From: CAZUVM01 sp964623885
Lineage (GTDB): Bacteria > Verrucomicrobiota > Verrucomicrobiia > Limisphaerales > UBA8199
NCBI GenBank assembly: GCA_964623885.1
Contig: CAZUVM010000172.1
Span: 1-42,796 of the forward strand
Direction: 5' to 3'
Length of the DNA: 42,796 nucleotides
The translations under genes were made by a program, and so were the position numbers. This document shows positions 1 to 8,077 of this stretch, piece by piece; position 1 is the stretch's first letter, and the number at the start of each line of letters is the position of its first letter. The notes under the pieces are model-generated. The model was not told the origin of the DNA. It was given only the letters and a program-made list of their open reading frames with translations, and did not search any database.

Positions 1-161
1 CCCTGGCGGGACTCCTGTTCTGGGTTTGGATGCTGATCGACGCCATCCGCAACAAAAGCCTCAGCGATACTGAAAAAATCGTCTGGGTGCTGGTGATCAT
101 TTTCGTGAATTTGCTTGGGGCGGTGATTTATTTCTTCGCCGGCCGGCACAAAGTGGTTTGA
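1..161 (+). CDS. PLDc_N-domain membrane protein, C-terminal part
   Basis: An open frame enters from the left edge (first full codon at 3) and stops at TGA 159-161. The visible 52 residues begin LAGLLFWVWMLIDAI and end with a second hydrophobic segment followed by FAGRHKVV. The pattern is a Trp-rich helix with an Asp, a short Lys-containing linker, a Trp, then a helix with LGAVIYFFAGR. This is the pattern of the phospholipase D nuclease N-terminal domain (PLDc_N), a two-helix membrane module found alone or at the front of cardiolipin synthases. Because the frame stops straight after the module, this is probably a stand-alone small membrane protein. The start lies outside the window. Confidence 0.7.
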   Translation, partial: LAGLLFWVWMLIDAIRNKSLSDTEKIVWVLVIIFVNLLGAVIYFFAGRHKVV

Positions 162-203
162 GCAGCTTGAGAGTTACGCGATGAGAGACGAGGGAAAGTT
201 CGC

Positions 204-860
204 GTGACGACTTCGCCTCCCGCCAAGCCTGCCCGCGGCTGTTTGTTCTATGGTTGCCTGACCGGGATTGTTTGCCTGGTCGCAATCCTGTTGGCATTCC
301 TTCTTGGCTTGCATCAGTTGCGGCAGATGGTCCGAGAGTACACCGACAGCCAGCCGACCCCGCTCCCGGTTGTCCATATGCCCAAGGACCAGTTGGACCA
401 GGTGCAGCGGCGGTTGGATGCGTTCATCGATGCGATACGCGGCGGGCGTCCTACTCCGTCATTGTCGCTGACAGCGGACGAGATCAATGCGCTGGTGGGC
501 GTGGTGCCTGGGGCCGAACCCTGGCGTGGAAAAGTCTTCGTGATCGTCACGAACAGCGTTTTGAAAACGGAAGTAAGTTTGCCGTTGTCGCAATTGGGCC
601 TGCCGCTATTCCGCGGACGTTATCTAAACGGCATCGGCACGGTTGCGCTGGGATTGACCAACGGCATTCTCGCCGCGCATCTGGAGACACTCTCGGTAAA
701 GGGCAAACCGGTCCCGCCGCTGTACATGGATCGAATCCGCATGCAGAACCTGGCCAATGATATCAACGAGAATGCAAGTGATTCCGTAGCGCTCAATCGC
801 TTGCAGTCGATTGAAGTGAAGGGCGACTCGCTTGTGTTTACGGCCAAGCCGATGGACTAA
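204..860 (+). CDS. Hypothetical protein with one N-terminal membrane segment
   Basis: This 218-residue protein starts at GTG 204, with a purine-rich AGGGAAAG stretch just upstream. Residues about 15-38 form one strong hydrophobic helix after a short positively charged N-terminus, so the bulk of the protein probably lies outside the cytoplasmic membrane. The soluble part has alternating beta-type segments and a LSLTADEINALV stretch, but I recognise no catalytic motif. It may be a member of a membrane-anchored lipid-binding-like or unknown family; I cannot name one. It converges on parB, whose stop codon lies 3 bp away. It may share a transcript with the PLDc_N gene upstream (42 bp gap). Confidence 0.75.
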   Translation: MTTSPPAKPARGCLFYGCLTGIVCLVAILLAFLLGLHQLRQMVREYTDSQPTPLPVVHMPKDQLDQVQRRLDAFIDAIRGGRPTPSLSLTADEINALVGVVPGAEPWRGKVFVIVTNSVLKTEVSLPLSQLGLPLFRGRYLNGIGTVALGLTNGILAAHLETLSVKGKPVPPLYMDRIRMQNLANDINENASDSVALNRLQSIEVKGDSLVFTAKPMD

Positions 861-863
861 ACT

Positions 864-1778
864 CTACTCGGTGGGAATGCCGAGGAGCTGAAGAATGCGT
901 TCAAGTTCGGCGTCGCTGAAGAAGGTGACTTCGAGGGCGCCTTTGCCGGCGGAATACTTCAGGTGAACCTTAGTGCCGAGGCGCTCGCGCAGTTTGTTCT
1001 CAAGGCTGGCGACATGGGCGTCGCGGGCTTTTGGAGTGAGCGGAGCGGCAGGCAGGCCGCTTGCCGCACTTTGTTGCAAATGAGCTACCAGGGCTTCAGT
1101 CTGGCGGACGTTTAGTCCGTCGCGCAGGACACGATTGCCCGCAAGCTTTTGCTGTTTGTCGCTCGTGAGGCCTAACAAGACTTTGGCATGGCCAACCGAT
1201 AACCGCCCGTCACGCAGCCAGCCTTGCAGCTCGGGCGGCAGCTTGAGCAAGCGCAACGCATTGGCAACCACCGCGCGACTCTTGCCCACTTTAGCGGCGA
1301 CTTCCTCCTGCGTAAGCTGGAATTGCTCGATGAGCTGGGAATAGCCCTGGGCCTCTTCGATCGGATTGAGGTTCTCCCGCTGCAGGTTTTCGATCAGCGC
1401 CAGCTCGAGCACGGCGCGATCATCGGCCTGGCGAAGGATGACGGGAACCTCGGGCAGGCCCACAAGCTGAGCGGCGCGCCAACGTCGTTCGCCGGCAATC
1501 AGTTCGAGGTGACCGTTGCGCTCGCGCACGATCAGTGGTTGGACTATGCCTTGTTCTTTGATGGAATCGGCCAGTTCACGCAGAGCTTCCTGAGCGAAAT
1601 TTTTGCGCGGCTGAAAAGGGCACGGGACGATGGAATTGAGCGGAACCTGCCGCACGCGTTCGCGTGTGTCCTCGGCGGGTGCTGGAGCGGAAGGTGCGGC
1701 GGCCGGGAGGGGTGGTTTAGCAACGGCGTTGCCACCCAACAGCGCGCCCAGACCTCGGCCCAAAGCTGGCTTTGCCAT
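864..1778 (-). CDS. parB: Chromosome-partitioning protein ParB
   Basis: A 304-residue ParB/Spo0J-family CTPase that loads on parS sites and spreads as a clamp in chromosome segregation. The start is placed at ATG 1778, because the protein then begins MAKPALGRGLGALLGG, the usual ParB opening. A longer TTG start at 1862 would add 28 residues of unlikely sequence. Visible motifs: the PFQPR box at about 54-58, the CTP-binding box GERRWRA at 96-102, the ENLQRENLNPIEEA box at about 130-143, then a helix-turn-helix (about 154-180) and a C-terminal dimerisation region ending FFSDAELERILQLLGI. No parA is visible next to it on either side, although the pair is usually adjacent. Confidence 0.95.
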   Translation of the reverse strand: MAKPALGRGLGALLGGNAVAKPPLPAAAPSAPAPAEDTRERVRQVPLNSIVPCPFQPRKNFAQEALRELADSIKEQGIVQPLIVRERNGHLELIAGERRWRAAQLVGLPEVPVILRQADDRAVLELALIENLQRENLNPIEEAQGYSQLIEQFQLTQEEVAAKVGKSRAVVANALRLLKLPPELQGWLRDGRLSVGHAKVLLGLTSDKQQKLAGNRVLRDGLNVRQTEALVAHLQQSAASGLPAAPLTPKARDAHVASLENKLRERLGTKVHLKYSAGKGALEVTFFSDAELERILQLLGIPTE

Positions 1779-1989
1779 GACCGCAAGGGTGATAGAGGCA
1801 ACCCCAGATGTCGAGTGAGAAGGTGGTTTATCGGGTGCAAAGAGCTTGCTGAAACCACGCAACCGCGAACAGTGCTAGCTTTAGTAGATCATCCTTTTGG
1901 GTTTCGCGGCGGATAGATAGGCTGGTTGCACGTTGAGCCACAAAAGCAAGAAGATCGACTCGATCATTGAAGCGTTTAAAGGTCAAACG

Positions 1990-2364
1990 ATGGACCCGCA
2001 TTACCTTGGGTATTTTGATTGTTTCAACCGGGGCCTTTACTTTGAAGCGCACGAAGTACTCGAGACGATTTGGCTCCCACAGCGCGGTCAGGCCAACGAC
2101 CGGTTTTACAAGGGGCTCATCCAGTTAGCCGGAGCATTCGTGCACATGCAGAAGCAGCGGCTCGGGCCGGCGGCGGCCTTGTTGCGATTGGCGCGGGAAA
2201 ATTTGAGCCGTTACCCCCAGGTGCATCAGCGCTTGGACTTAGTAAAAGTAAGGAGTTTGATCGATTTGTGGCTACACACAGTCAACGCGCTGGGGCATGG
2301 CGACTTGGCTCAAAAGCCAGGGCTGCCTATATTGAAGCTGCAAGCGGAAAAGAACAGCGATTGA
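1990..2364 (+). CDS. DUF309 family protein
   Basis: A small, mostly helical cytoplasmic protein with the hallmark of DUF309: FNRGLYFEAHEVLETIWL, then RFYKGLIQLAGAFVH. The family is widespread in bacteria but has no established biochemical function. The conserved Glu/His pair in the EAHE motif suggests a metal or ligand site, which is inference. ATG 1990 is preferred because AAAGG lies a suitable distance upstream and the DUF309 core begins almost at once. A TTG start at 1933 would give 143 residues instead of 124. It is divergent from parB and stands alone; the response regulator downstream starts 136 bp later. Confidence 0.8.
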   Translation: MDPHYLGYFDCFNRGLYFEAHEVLETIWLPQRGQANDRFYKGLIQLAGAFVHMQKQRLGPAAALLRLARENLSRYPQVHQRLDLVKVRSLIDLWLHTVNALGHGDLAQKPGLPILKLQAEKNSD

Positions 2365-2500
2365 TCGTCTGGTTACGATTTACATGGCGGAGGAGAACAC
2401 CTGATAGGCAAGGTTGGCTGGGGAATTTGTTTTCGCGGAGCAGGTATGCCATAGTAAAGCGAAACCAAGGGCCTGCGGCTTAGGGTGGGCGCAGGAAGCT

Positions 2501-2986
2501 ATGAGCATGCTTGACAACGTGCCGATCCTGGTGGCCGAGGATGAGGAGAACGACATCTTTCTCATGAGCCGGGCTTTCGACCGGGCCGGCATTCCCAATC
2601 CGCTGCAGGTCGTGCGCAACGGGCAGGAAGCGATTGATTACTTGTCGGGTGCAGGGATCTACGCCAAGCGGGAGAAGTATCCATTGCCCGGGCTGGTGCT
2701 GCTGGATTTGAAAATGCCGTGGATGGATGGTTTCGACGTGCTGCAATGGCTGCGAGGCCGTAATCAGTTTGATCTTCTGCCGGTAGTGGTGCTGACTTCG
2801 TCAAAGTTACAGGCCGATATTGATCGATCACGTCAGTTGGGCGTGTTCGATTATCGAGTGAAGCCGCATGGCTTTCAGGAGCTCGTCAAACTGCTGGATG
2901 ATGTTCGCAAATGCTGGCTGGATGAACGGTTCAACCAGTACTGCAGTTCGCAGGCGGTTATGGATCAGATGAAGAAAGCGGGCTGA
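2501..2986 (+). CDS. Single-domain response regulator (Rcp1/CheY-like)
   Basis: A 161-residue receiver domain with no output domain. The acidic pair is E13/D14, the phosphoacceptor is D69 in LLDLKMP, the switch residue is T99 in LTSS and the conserved lysine is K121 in VKPHGF. The long loop between helix 2 and strand 3 (GAGIYAKREKYPLPG) is typical of the Rcp1-type regulators that pair with phytochrome or hybrid kinases. The start is ATG 2501 (MSMLDN) or ATG 2507; GCAGGAAGCT directly upstream provides an SD site that fits 2507 slightly better. The longer frame from 2414 adds unlikely sequence. No histidine kinase lies nearby. Its TGA is 2 bp from the TA target of the inserted element at 2991. 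Confidence 0.9.
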   Translation: MSMLDNVPILVAEDEENDIFLMSRAFDRAGIPNPLQVVRNGQEAIDYLSGAGIYAKREKYPLPGLVLLDLKMPWMDGFDVLQWLRGRNQFDLLPVVVLTSSKLQADIDRSRQLGVFDYRVKPHGFQELVKLLDDVRKCWLDERFNQYCSSQAVMDQMKKAG

Positions 2987-2990
2987 CTTA

Positions 2991-3259
2991 GAACCCATCT
3001 CATAAATAGGGAATGGGTGCGCTGTGCTCTGGCGGGCGGCTGGCGAGGCGCGACGAGGGAGCATAGCCGTGCGCTCTGTGACCGAGGAGCAACAACGCCC
3101 GCCGCCCGCCAGAGCACAGCCCTTCGGGTTGCCGTTCTTTGGGCCTGGGGCTGCGTTGCTCGTCGGTTACAGATCCGTGCGGATATGCTCCCTTCTCGCG
3201 CCTTGCCCCAGCCCCAAATCCCAGGCAACGCACCCGTTCCCTATTTATGAGATGGGTTC
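2991..3259. mobile_element. MITE-like 269-bp inverted-repeat element flanked by TA
   Basis: The first 31 bases (from GAACCCATCTCATAAATAGG) reappear inverted at the right end with a single mismatch. The similarity continues inward, less perfectly, for about 115 bp per arm; for example GGGAGCATA plus an ACCGA-GAGCAAC block occur on both arms. So nearly the whole element can fold on itself. It is flanked by TA on both sides (2989-2990 and 3260-3261), the target duplication expected of Tc1/mariner-IS630-type elements. It has no credible coding sequence. The right-hand TA plus the first base of the element form the TAG stop codon of glnS. I see no second copy in the window. Confidence 0.75.
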
Positions 3260-5073
3260 TAGGCCGATTTGCCTTTTTGCGCTTCTTTTGCCCAGGTGTC
3301 TTTAAGCGTGATCGTGCGGTTGAAAACCAGTTTTCCGGGAACGCTGTCTTTATCGAGGGTGAAGTAGGCCAGGCGTTCGAATTGGTAGCGCTGGTCCGGC
3401 GTTGCTTGCGCGAGGCTGGGCTCGCATTTCGCCGTGAGTGTTTCGAGCGAGTGCGGGTTGAGGTGTTGCTTGAAATCGCCTGAGGCATCCGGTTCAGGAA
3501 CCGTGAAGAGACGATCGTACAGGCGGACTGTAGCATCGACGCTCTGACGCGCGCTAACCCAATGGATAGTGCCTTTCACCTTGCGTGAAGCAGTGGGGCC
3601 ACCGGTCTTGCTGCCCAGGTCCGCCGTGCAGCGCAATTCAACAATGTTGCCCTGGGCGTCTTTGATCAGTTCATCGCATTTGATAATGTAGGCGTATTTA
3701 AGCCGGACCTCGCCGCCCGGGCGAAGCCGAAAGAATTTGGGCGGCGCTTGTTCCATAAAATCATCACGGTCGATGAACAACTCGCGGCTGAATGGGACTT
3801 TGCGCGTGCCGGAGGATGGATCTTCGGGATTATTTACCGCATCGAGTTCTTCGGTTTGACCATCAGGATAATTCGTGAGGACAACTTTCAGCGGGCGCAG
3901 CACTGCCAGACGGCGCAGCGCCCGGCGATTGAGATCCTCGCGGACGGTGTGCTCGAAAACGGCGATGTCAGTAACGCTGTTATACTTCGTGACGCCAACG
4001 CTCATCACAAAGTCGCGCAGGGCCGAGGCGGGAATACCGCGGCGACGCAAGCCCGAGATAGTGGGCATCCGGGGATCGTCCCAGCCGTTCACCACGCCGT
4101 CGTTAACGAGCTGGATGAGCTTGCGTTTGGACACGATCGTGTAGTTCGGGATCAGTTTGGCGAATTCGTACTGATGTGGGAGCGGGCGCGGCAGGCCGAG
4201 GTTTTCGAGAATCCAATCATAAAGCGGGCGATGGACTTCAAACTCGAGCGTGCAAATCGAGTGGGTGATGCCTTCGATATAATCGCTCAGGCAATGGGCG
4301 AAGTCATACAGAGCGTAGATGCACCACTTGTTGCCGGTGTGGTGGTGCTCGGCGTGGCGGATGCGGTAGAGGACCGGGTCCCGCATCCAAACGTTCGGCG
4401 AAGCCATGTCGATTTTCGCGCGCAGCGTGCGGGTGCCATCGGGAAATTCTCCGTTCTTCATCCTGGTGAACAAGTCGAGGTTCTCTTCGATCGACCGAGT
4501 GCGGTAAGGGCTTTCCTTGCCGGGGCGATCAGGAGCGCCACGATATTTGTCCGTGTCCTCCGCAGAAAGGTCGTCTACGTATGCGACTCCCTTGCGAATA
4601 AGCTGCAGCGCGTATTCGTATAACTGGTCGAAATAGTCGGAAGCATAAAAGGGTTCCAGCGGCTCTGAGGTTTGAGGGGCGACGATTGCCGGCTGGTAAA
4701 AGTCCTCTTGGCCGCTGACCGCCTTCGTTTCGGGCGTTTTGCCTTTGGGTTTGAGACCAAGGCGGTCGTCGGCCCAGCCACTGATGAGCCATTTGACATC
4801 CTCAGTGATGGAATCCACATACTCCACGTCCTCTTTGGTCGGGTTGGTGTCGTCCATCCGGAGATTGCAAACGCCGCCGAACTCGCGCGCGATGCCGAAG
4901 TTCAGGCAAATGGATTTGGCATGGCCGATGTGGAGATAGCCATTGGGTTCGGGCGGGAAGCGCGTATGAATTTGAGGGTAGCGCCCTTCACTAACGTGAG
5001 CAGCCACGATATCCCTGATGAAATCGGATGGAGCCGGCGCAGCTTTCTCTTGTTCGACGGATGTGTTTGCCAT
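3259..5073 (-). CDS. glnS: Glutamine--tRNA ligase (GlnRS)
   Basis: Class I aminoacyl-tRNA synthetase that charges tRNA-Gln with glutamine in the cytoplasm; 604 residues from ATG 5073 (MANTSVEQ). The HIGH signature is at 48-51 in PPEPNGYLHIGHAKS, and the KMSKS-equivalent is VSKRK at 314-318. The central block RAKIDMASPNVWMRDPVLYR and the C-terminal anticodon-binding beta-barrels are intact. Compared with my memory of E. coli GlnRS there is an insertion of about 37 residues (roughly 103-141) between the KWLISGW and ASDYFDQL blocks. It lies 14 bp behind lysS and is almost certainly co-transcribed with it. Its TAG stop (3259-3261) is formed by the junction with the inserted MITE-like element. Confidence 0.97.
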   Translation of the reverse strand: MANTSVEQEKAAPAPSDFIRDIVAAHVSEGRYPQIHTRFPPEPNGYLHIGHAKSICLNFGIAREFGGVCNLRMDDTNPTKEDVEYVDSITEDVKWLISGWADDRLGLKPKGKTPETKAVSGQEDFYQPAIVAPQTSEPLEPFYASDYFDQLYEYALQLIRKGVAYVDDLSAEDTDKYRGAPDRPGKESPYRTRSIEENLDLFTRMKNGEFPDGTRTLRAKIDMASPNVWMRDPVLYRIRHAEHHHTGNKWCIYALYDFAHCLSDYIEGITHSICTLEFEVHRPLYDWILENLGLPRPLPHQYEFAKLIPNYTIVSKRKLIQLVNDGVVNGWDDPRMPTISGLRRRGIPASALRDFVMSVGVTKYNSVTDIAVFEHTVREDLNRRALRRLAVLRPLKVVLTNYPDGQTEELDAVNNPEDPSSGTRKVPFSRELFIDRDDFMEQAPPKFFRLRPGGEVRLKYAYIIKCDELIKDAQGNIVELRCTADLGSKTGGPTASRKVKGTIHWVSARQSVDATVRLYDRLFTVPEPDASGDFKQHLNPHSLETLTAKCEPSLAQATPDQRYQFERLAYFTLDKDSVPGKLVFNRTITLKDTWAKEAQKGKSA

Positions 5074-5087
5074 GTACAATGCAAAAT

Positions 5088-6542
5088 CTACTTCGGTTTA
5101 AGCTGCGGGAAAAGGATCACATCCCTTATGCTTTCCTGGCCCAGCAGCATCATGCAGAGGCGGTCGATGCCCATGCCCATGCCGCCGGCCGGAGGCATGC
5201 CGTGCTCGAGGGCAATGAGAAAGTCTTCGTCCAGTTTTTGTTGTTCGCCGCCGGCCTGGTGCTCGAGCCGCTCCCGTTGTTCGATCGGATCGTTTTGTTC
5301 GGTGTACGCGGGAGCAATTTCCTGACCGTTGATGCAACACTCGAATACCTCGACGGTGGAAGGATCTTCGGGAGCGAGTTTCGCCAGCGGGATCAGCTCT
5401 TTCGGCGCGTGGGTGACAAACGTGGGGTTGATTAAGGTCGGCTCGATCAGTTTTTCAAAGACGGCCTGGGTGATCTCGAAATCTTCGTACTCCTTGCCGA
5501 TCTCGGCGCCCAGTTTGACGGCACGTTCGCGGCGTTCGGATGGCGAAATGTCGAACCAATCGGCCCCGGCTCGCTCGCGAACTATGTCTTTGTATTTGAT
5601 GCGTCGCCAGGGCGGGGTGAGGTCGATCGTCTTGGTGACCTTGCCCTCAGAGTCTTTATGCTCAACTTGCAGCGAGCCGAGCACGTTCTGTGCAACGCGG
5701 CAGACCATGGATTGCACCAGTTCCATCATGCTCTCGTAATCGCCGTAAGCCTGGTACGCTTCGAGCATGGTGAACTCTGGATTATGTTTGCGCGACAGGC
5801 CTTCATTGCGGAAGTTGCGGCCAATCTCGAAGACCTTGTCGATGCCACCAACCAGCAGGCGTTTGAGGTAAAGCTCGAGTGCAATCCGGAGGTAAAAGCT
5901 GCAGCCAAGCGCGTTGTGGTGCGTGACGAATGGTTGCGCGGCCGCGCCGCCGGGGATGGCCTGCATCATCGGCGTCTCGACTTCAACAAATCCGCGTTCC
6001 TGAAGGAAGTTGCGGATCTCGCGAATGATTTGGCTGCGTTTAAGAAAGACCTCTTTGACATCGGGGTTCGCCACGAGGTCGAGGTAGCGCTGGCGGTAAC
6101 GGATTTCGGTATCCGCCAGGCCATGCCATTTTTCCGGCGGAGGGCGCAAGGCTTTGGCGAGGATGGTGAAAGACGTAAGGCGCAGCGAAATTTCACCTGT
6201 TTTGGTCGTGAACAGCGTGCCGGTTGCGCCGATAAAATCGCCGAGGTCCAGGTGCCGAAAGACGTCGAAGGGTTCATCGCCCAGAACATTCTTTTGCGCA
6301 TACGCCTGAAGCCGCCCGGTCTGGTCGCGAACATCGATGAACATGCTTTTGCCCATAGAGCGATGGGCGGTCACGCGGCCGGCAACCGAAATTTCGTGGC
6401 CTTCCACGTAGTTGGCATGAGCGTGAGCGCAGGTTTCGGTGGGAACGAACTTGTTCTTGAACGGGTCGATACCTTTGGCGCGCAAGGCCGCCAGCTTGGC
6501 TTTGCGTTGTTCTATGAGGCTATTGGTTTCGTCGGTCGCCAT
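5088..6542 (-). CDS. lysS: Lysine--tRNA ligase, class II (LysRS)
   Basis: Class II lysyl-tRNA synthetase; 484 residues from ATG 6542 (MATDETNSLIEQR), which matches the normal N-terminus. Upstream in-frame starts (6563, 6656) give an extension not seen in the family. An OB-fold anticodon-binding domain (SVAGRVTAHRSMGKSMFIDV region) comes first. It is followed by the catalytic core with motif 2 (FRNEGLSRKHNPEFTMLEAY) and motif 3 (GMGMGIDRLCMMLLG). The CINGQEIAPAYTEQNDP stretch near the C-terminus is the usual active-site segment. It is the first gene of a lysS-glnS operon and is divergent from the PocR-type regulator, sharing a 284-bp intergenic region. Confidence 0.97.
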   Translation of the reverse strand: MATDETNSLIEQRKAKLAALRAKGIDPFKNKFVPTETCAHAHANYVEGHEISVAGRVTAHRSMGKSMFIDVRDQTGRLQAYAQKNVLGDEPFDVFRHLDLGDFIGATGTLFTTKTGEISLRLTSFTILAKALRPPPEKWHGLADTEIRYRQRYLDLVANPDVKEVFLKRSQIIREIRNFLQERGFVEVETPMMQAIPGGAAAQPFVTHHNALGCSFYLRIALELYLKRLLVGGIDKVFEIGRNFRNEGLSRKHNPEFTMLEAYQAYGDYESMMELVQSMVCRVAQNVLGSLQVEHKDSEGKVTKTIDLTPPWRRIKYKDIVRERAGADWFDISPSERRERAVKLGAEIGKEYEDFEITQAVFEKLIEPTLINPTFVTHAPKELIPLAKLAPEDPSTVEVFECCINGQEIAPAYTEQNDPIEQRERLEHQAGGEQQKLDEDFLIALEHGMPPAGGMGMGIDRLCMMLLGQESIRDVILFPQLKPK

Positions 6543-6620
6543 TTGCGCGGGGGAATGAACCATGGAAATCCGGGGTTGCCAAGGAGCAAACCACCGCATG
6601 AGAGGGCGCGAAGATTTTAA

Positions 6621-6769
6621 AGAGGTCAATCTGGCGACCCCTCTAAGCAGTGCCACAAATCCTACTCGGGCTGGCAGCGAGACGCGGCCAAAACCCGAGG
6701 GTAAGGACGCGGACTTACCGGGGGATGGGGCTAAGGGAAACCCTTAGGCTGGTAAGCTGGGATACCAAC
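6621..6769. other. Hairpin-rich intergenic stretch between lysS and the AraC regulator
   Basis: Five non-overlapping complementary pairs follow one another: 6621-6625 with 6640-6644, 6665-6670 with 6694-6699, 6700-6705 with 6714-6719, 6731-6737 with 6741-6747 (CTAAGGG-AAA-CCCTTAG), and 6750-6754 with 6763-6767. It could be a small RNA, a leader of either divergent gene, or operator palindromes. I match it to no known riboswitch or housekeeping RNA. A TTGACG hexamer at 6798-6803 may be the -35 box of the regulator gene; if so, the stretch lies upstream of that start point. Confidence 0.3.
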
Positions 6770-6826
6770 GCAGGCTCAGGGCGTCCCCCAATTGTAGTTG
6801 ACGATATATACTCATATCTTGGCGTC

Positions 6827-7873
6827 ATGAACACAAGATATGCGAAGCCCTACGGCGAAGCCACTGGTGCAGCGGTCCTCGAGCCTCTATCCTGTCTGTC
6901 GCGGCCGGGGCGCGTCGATGCGCTGGTGGTTAAGGCGCCGGTAGTGCCCAAGCTGACCCCGCCAAACGGCGCGAACGGCAGTCCCTCGGCCGATCGCAGC
7001 CTGATTGAGGCGCTCACGCAGTCGAAAGTGTATCAGGATTATGAGCGCGCGTTTACGGAAGCGACGGGATTGCCGGTGACGCTGCGACCGGTGGAATCAT
7101 GGCAACTGCCCTTGCATGGAAAACGGCACGAGTCGCCTTATTGCGCCATAATGTCCGAGAAAAGCCGCGCATGCGCTTCCTGCCTGCAAATGCAGGAAAA
7201 GCTTTCCCAGGCTGCGCGCGACCAGGCGCATACAATGGTTTGCCCTTCAGGTTTGTGCGAGACGGCGGTTCCCGTCCGACTTGGGGACAGACTGATCGGC
7301 TACTTGATGACAGGTCAAGTTTTTGCGAAAAAGCCAACGGCGGCGCAGTTTGACCGGGTGGCGGCGAGGGCTGAGGAACTGGGCATGGAAACCGAACCTG
7401 CGCAATTAAAGGAAGCGTATTTCGCGACGCGGGTGGTGTCGCCGAAGCAGCAGGCGTCGATTACCTCATTACTAACAATTTTTGCGCAACATTTGACAAT
7501 GCTGAGCAATCAGGTTGTCGTGCGACGCGAAAACTCTGAGCCGCCAGCCATTACAAAGGCCAAGGAATATATCCAGGAACACCAGGCGGAAGACCTGAGC
7601 CTGGGGGAAGTGGCGAAGGCGGTTTGCATGAGCTCGTTCTATTTCTGCAAAATGTTTCGGAAAATCGCCGGAGTCAACTTTACGGATTACCTCTCCAGAG
7701 TGAGGATTGAGAAGTCGAAGAACCTGCTGCTTAATCCGAACCTGCGGGTGAGTGAAATTGCTTATGAGGTTGGATTTCAGTCACTGACCCATTTCAATCG
7801 CGTGTTTAAACGCGTGTTGGGCCAATCACCAACCGAGTATCGAGCGCATTTGATGATTTCCAGCCCGGCTTAG
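6827..7873 (+). CDS. AraC-family regulator with PocR sensory domain
   Basis: A 348-residue transcription factor from ATG 6827. Residues about 55-215 form a PocR-type ligand-sensing domain carrying its cysteine pattern: C106, C116, C119, C139 and C144 (PYCAIMSEKSRACASC and CPSGLCETAVPV). A short helical linker follows. The last roughly 100 residues are a classic AraC double helix-turn-helix (AKEYIQEHQAEDLSLGEVAK, then VSEIAYEVGFQSLTHFNRVFK). PocR domains are known from the propanediol-utilisation regulator and are thought to bind small hydrocarbon derivatives. The ligand here is unknown, and the cysteines could hold a metal or sense redox state (inference). The frame extends to 6650, but that extension is unlikely. 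No catabolic operon is directly adjacent. Confidence 0.9.
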   Translation: MNTRYAKPYGEATGAAVLEPLSCLSRPGRVDALVVKAPVVPKLTPPNGANGSPSADRSLIEALTQSKVYQDYERAFTEATGLPVTLRPVESWQLPLHGKRHESPYCAIMSEKSRACASCLQMQEKLSQAARDQAHTMVCPSGLCETAVPVRLGDRLIGYLMTGQVFAKKPTAAQFDRVAARAEELGMETEPAQLKEAYFATRVVSPKQQASITSLLTIFAQHLTMLSNQVVVRRENSEPPAITKAKEYIQEHQAEDLSLGEVAKAVCMSSFYFCKMFRKIAGVNFTDYLSRVRIEKSKNLLLNPNLRVSEIAYEVGFQSLTHFNRVFKRVLGQSPTEYRAHLMISSPA

Positions 7874-8077
7874 GAACGGAATTGGTATCTCGCGAGCTAA
7901 CCGGGATCGAAGTCGAAAGAAACAACTCCGCCAAGTTCAAATAGAGGACGGGGCTCTACTCAGAGTGGCCGGATTAGGACATTTGCGTAAGTTGTTGTAT
8001 CCCAATGAAAGCAAGGGTAAAATTCTCATTTTTGCGAGTGGTTTCCTACATGCTCATTACGGATTGGCGGATGAGTT

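Noticed and set aside
1224..1916. Long open frame antisense to parB (230 residues)
   Set aside because: It overlaps a clearly conserved parB on the other strand and its translation has no recognisable domain.
3748..4623. 291-residue frame antisense to glnS
   Set aside because: Shadow of GlnRS; no family features.
5658..6620. 320-residue frame antisense to lysS
   Set aside because: Shadow of the conserved LysRS gene; high-GC codon bias opens the opposite strand.
7874..8077. Possible tRNA or small RNA between the PocR regulator and the response regulator
   Set aside because: No T-loop GGTTCGAAT-like motif or cloverleaf could be drawn.
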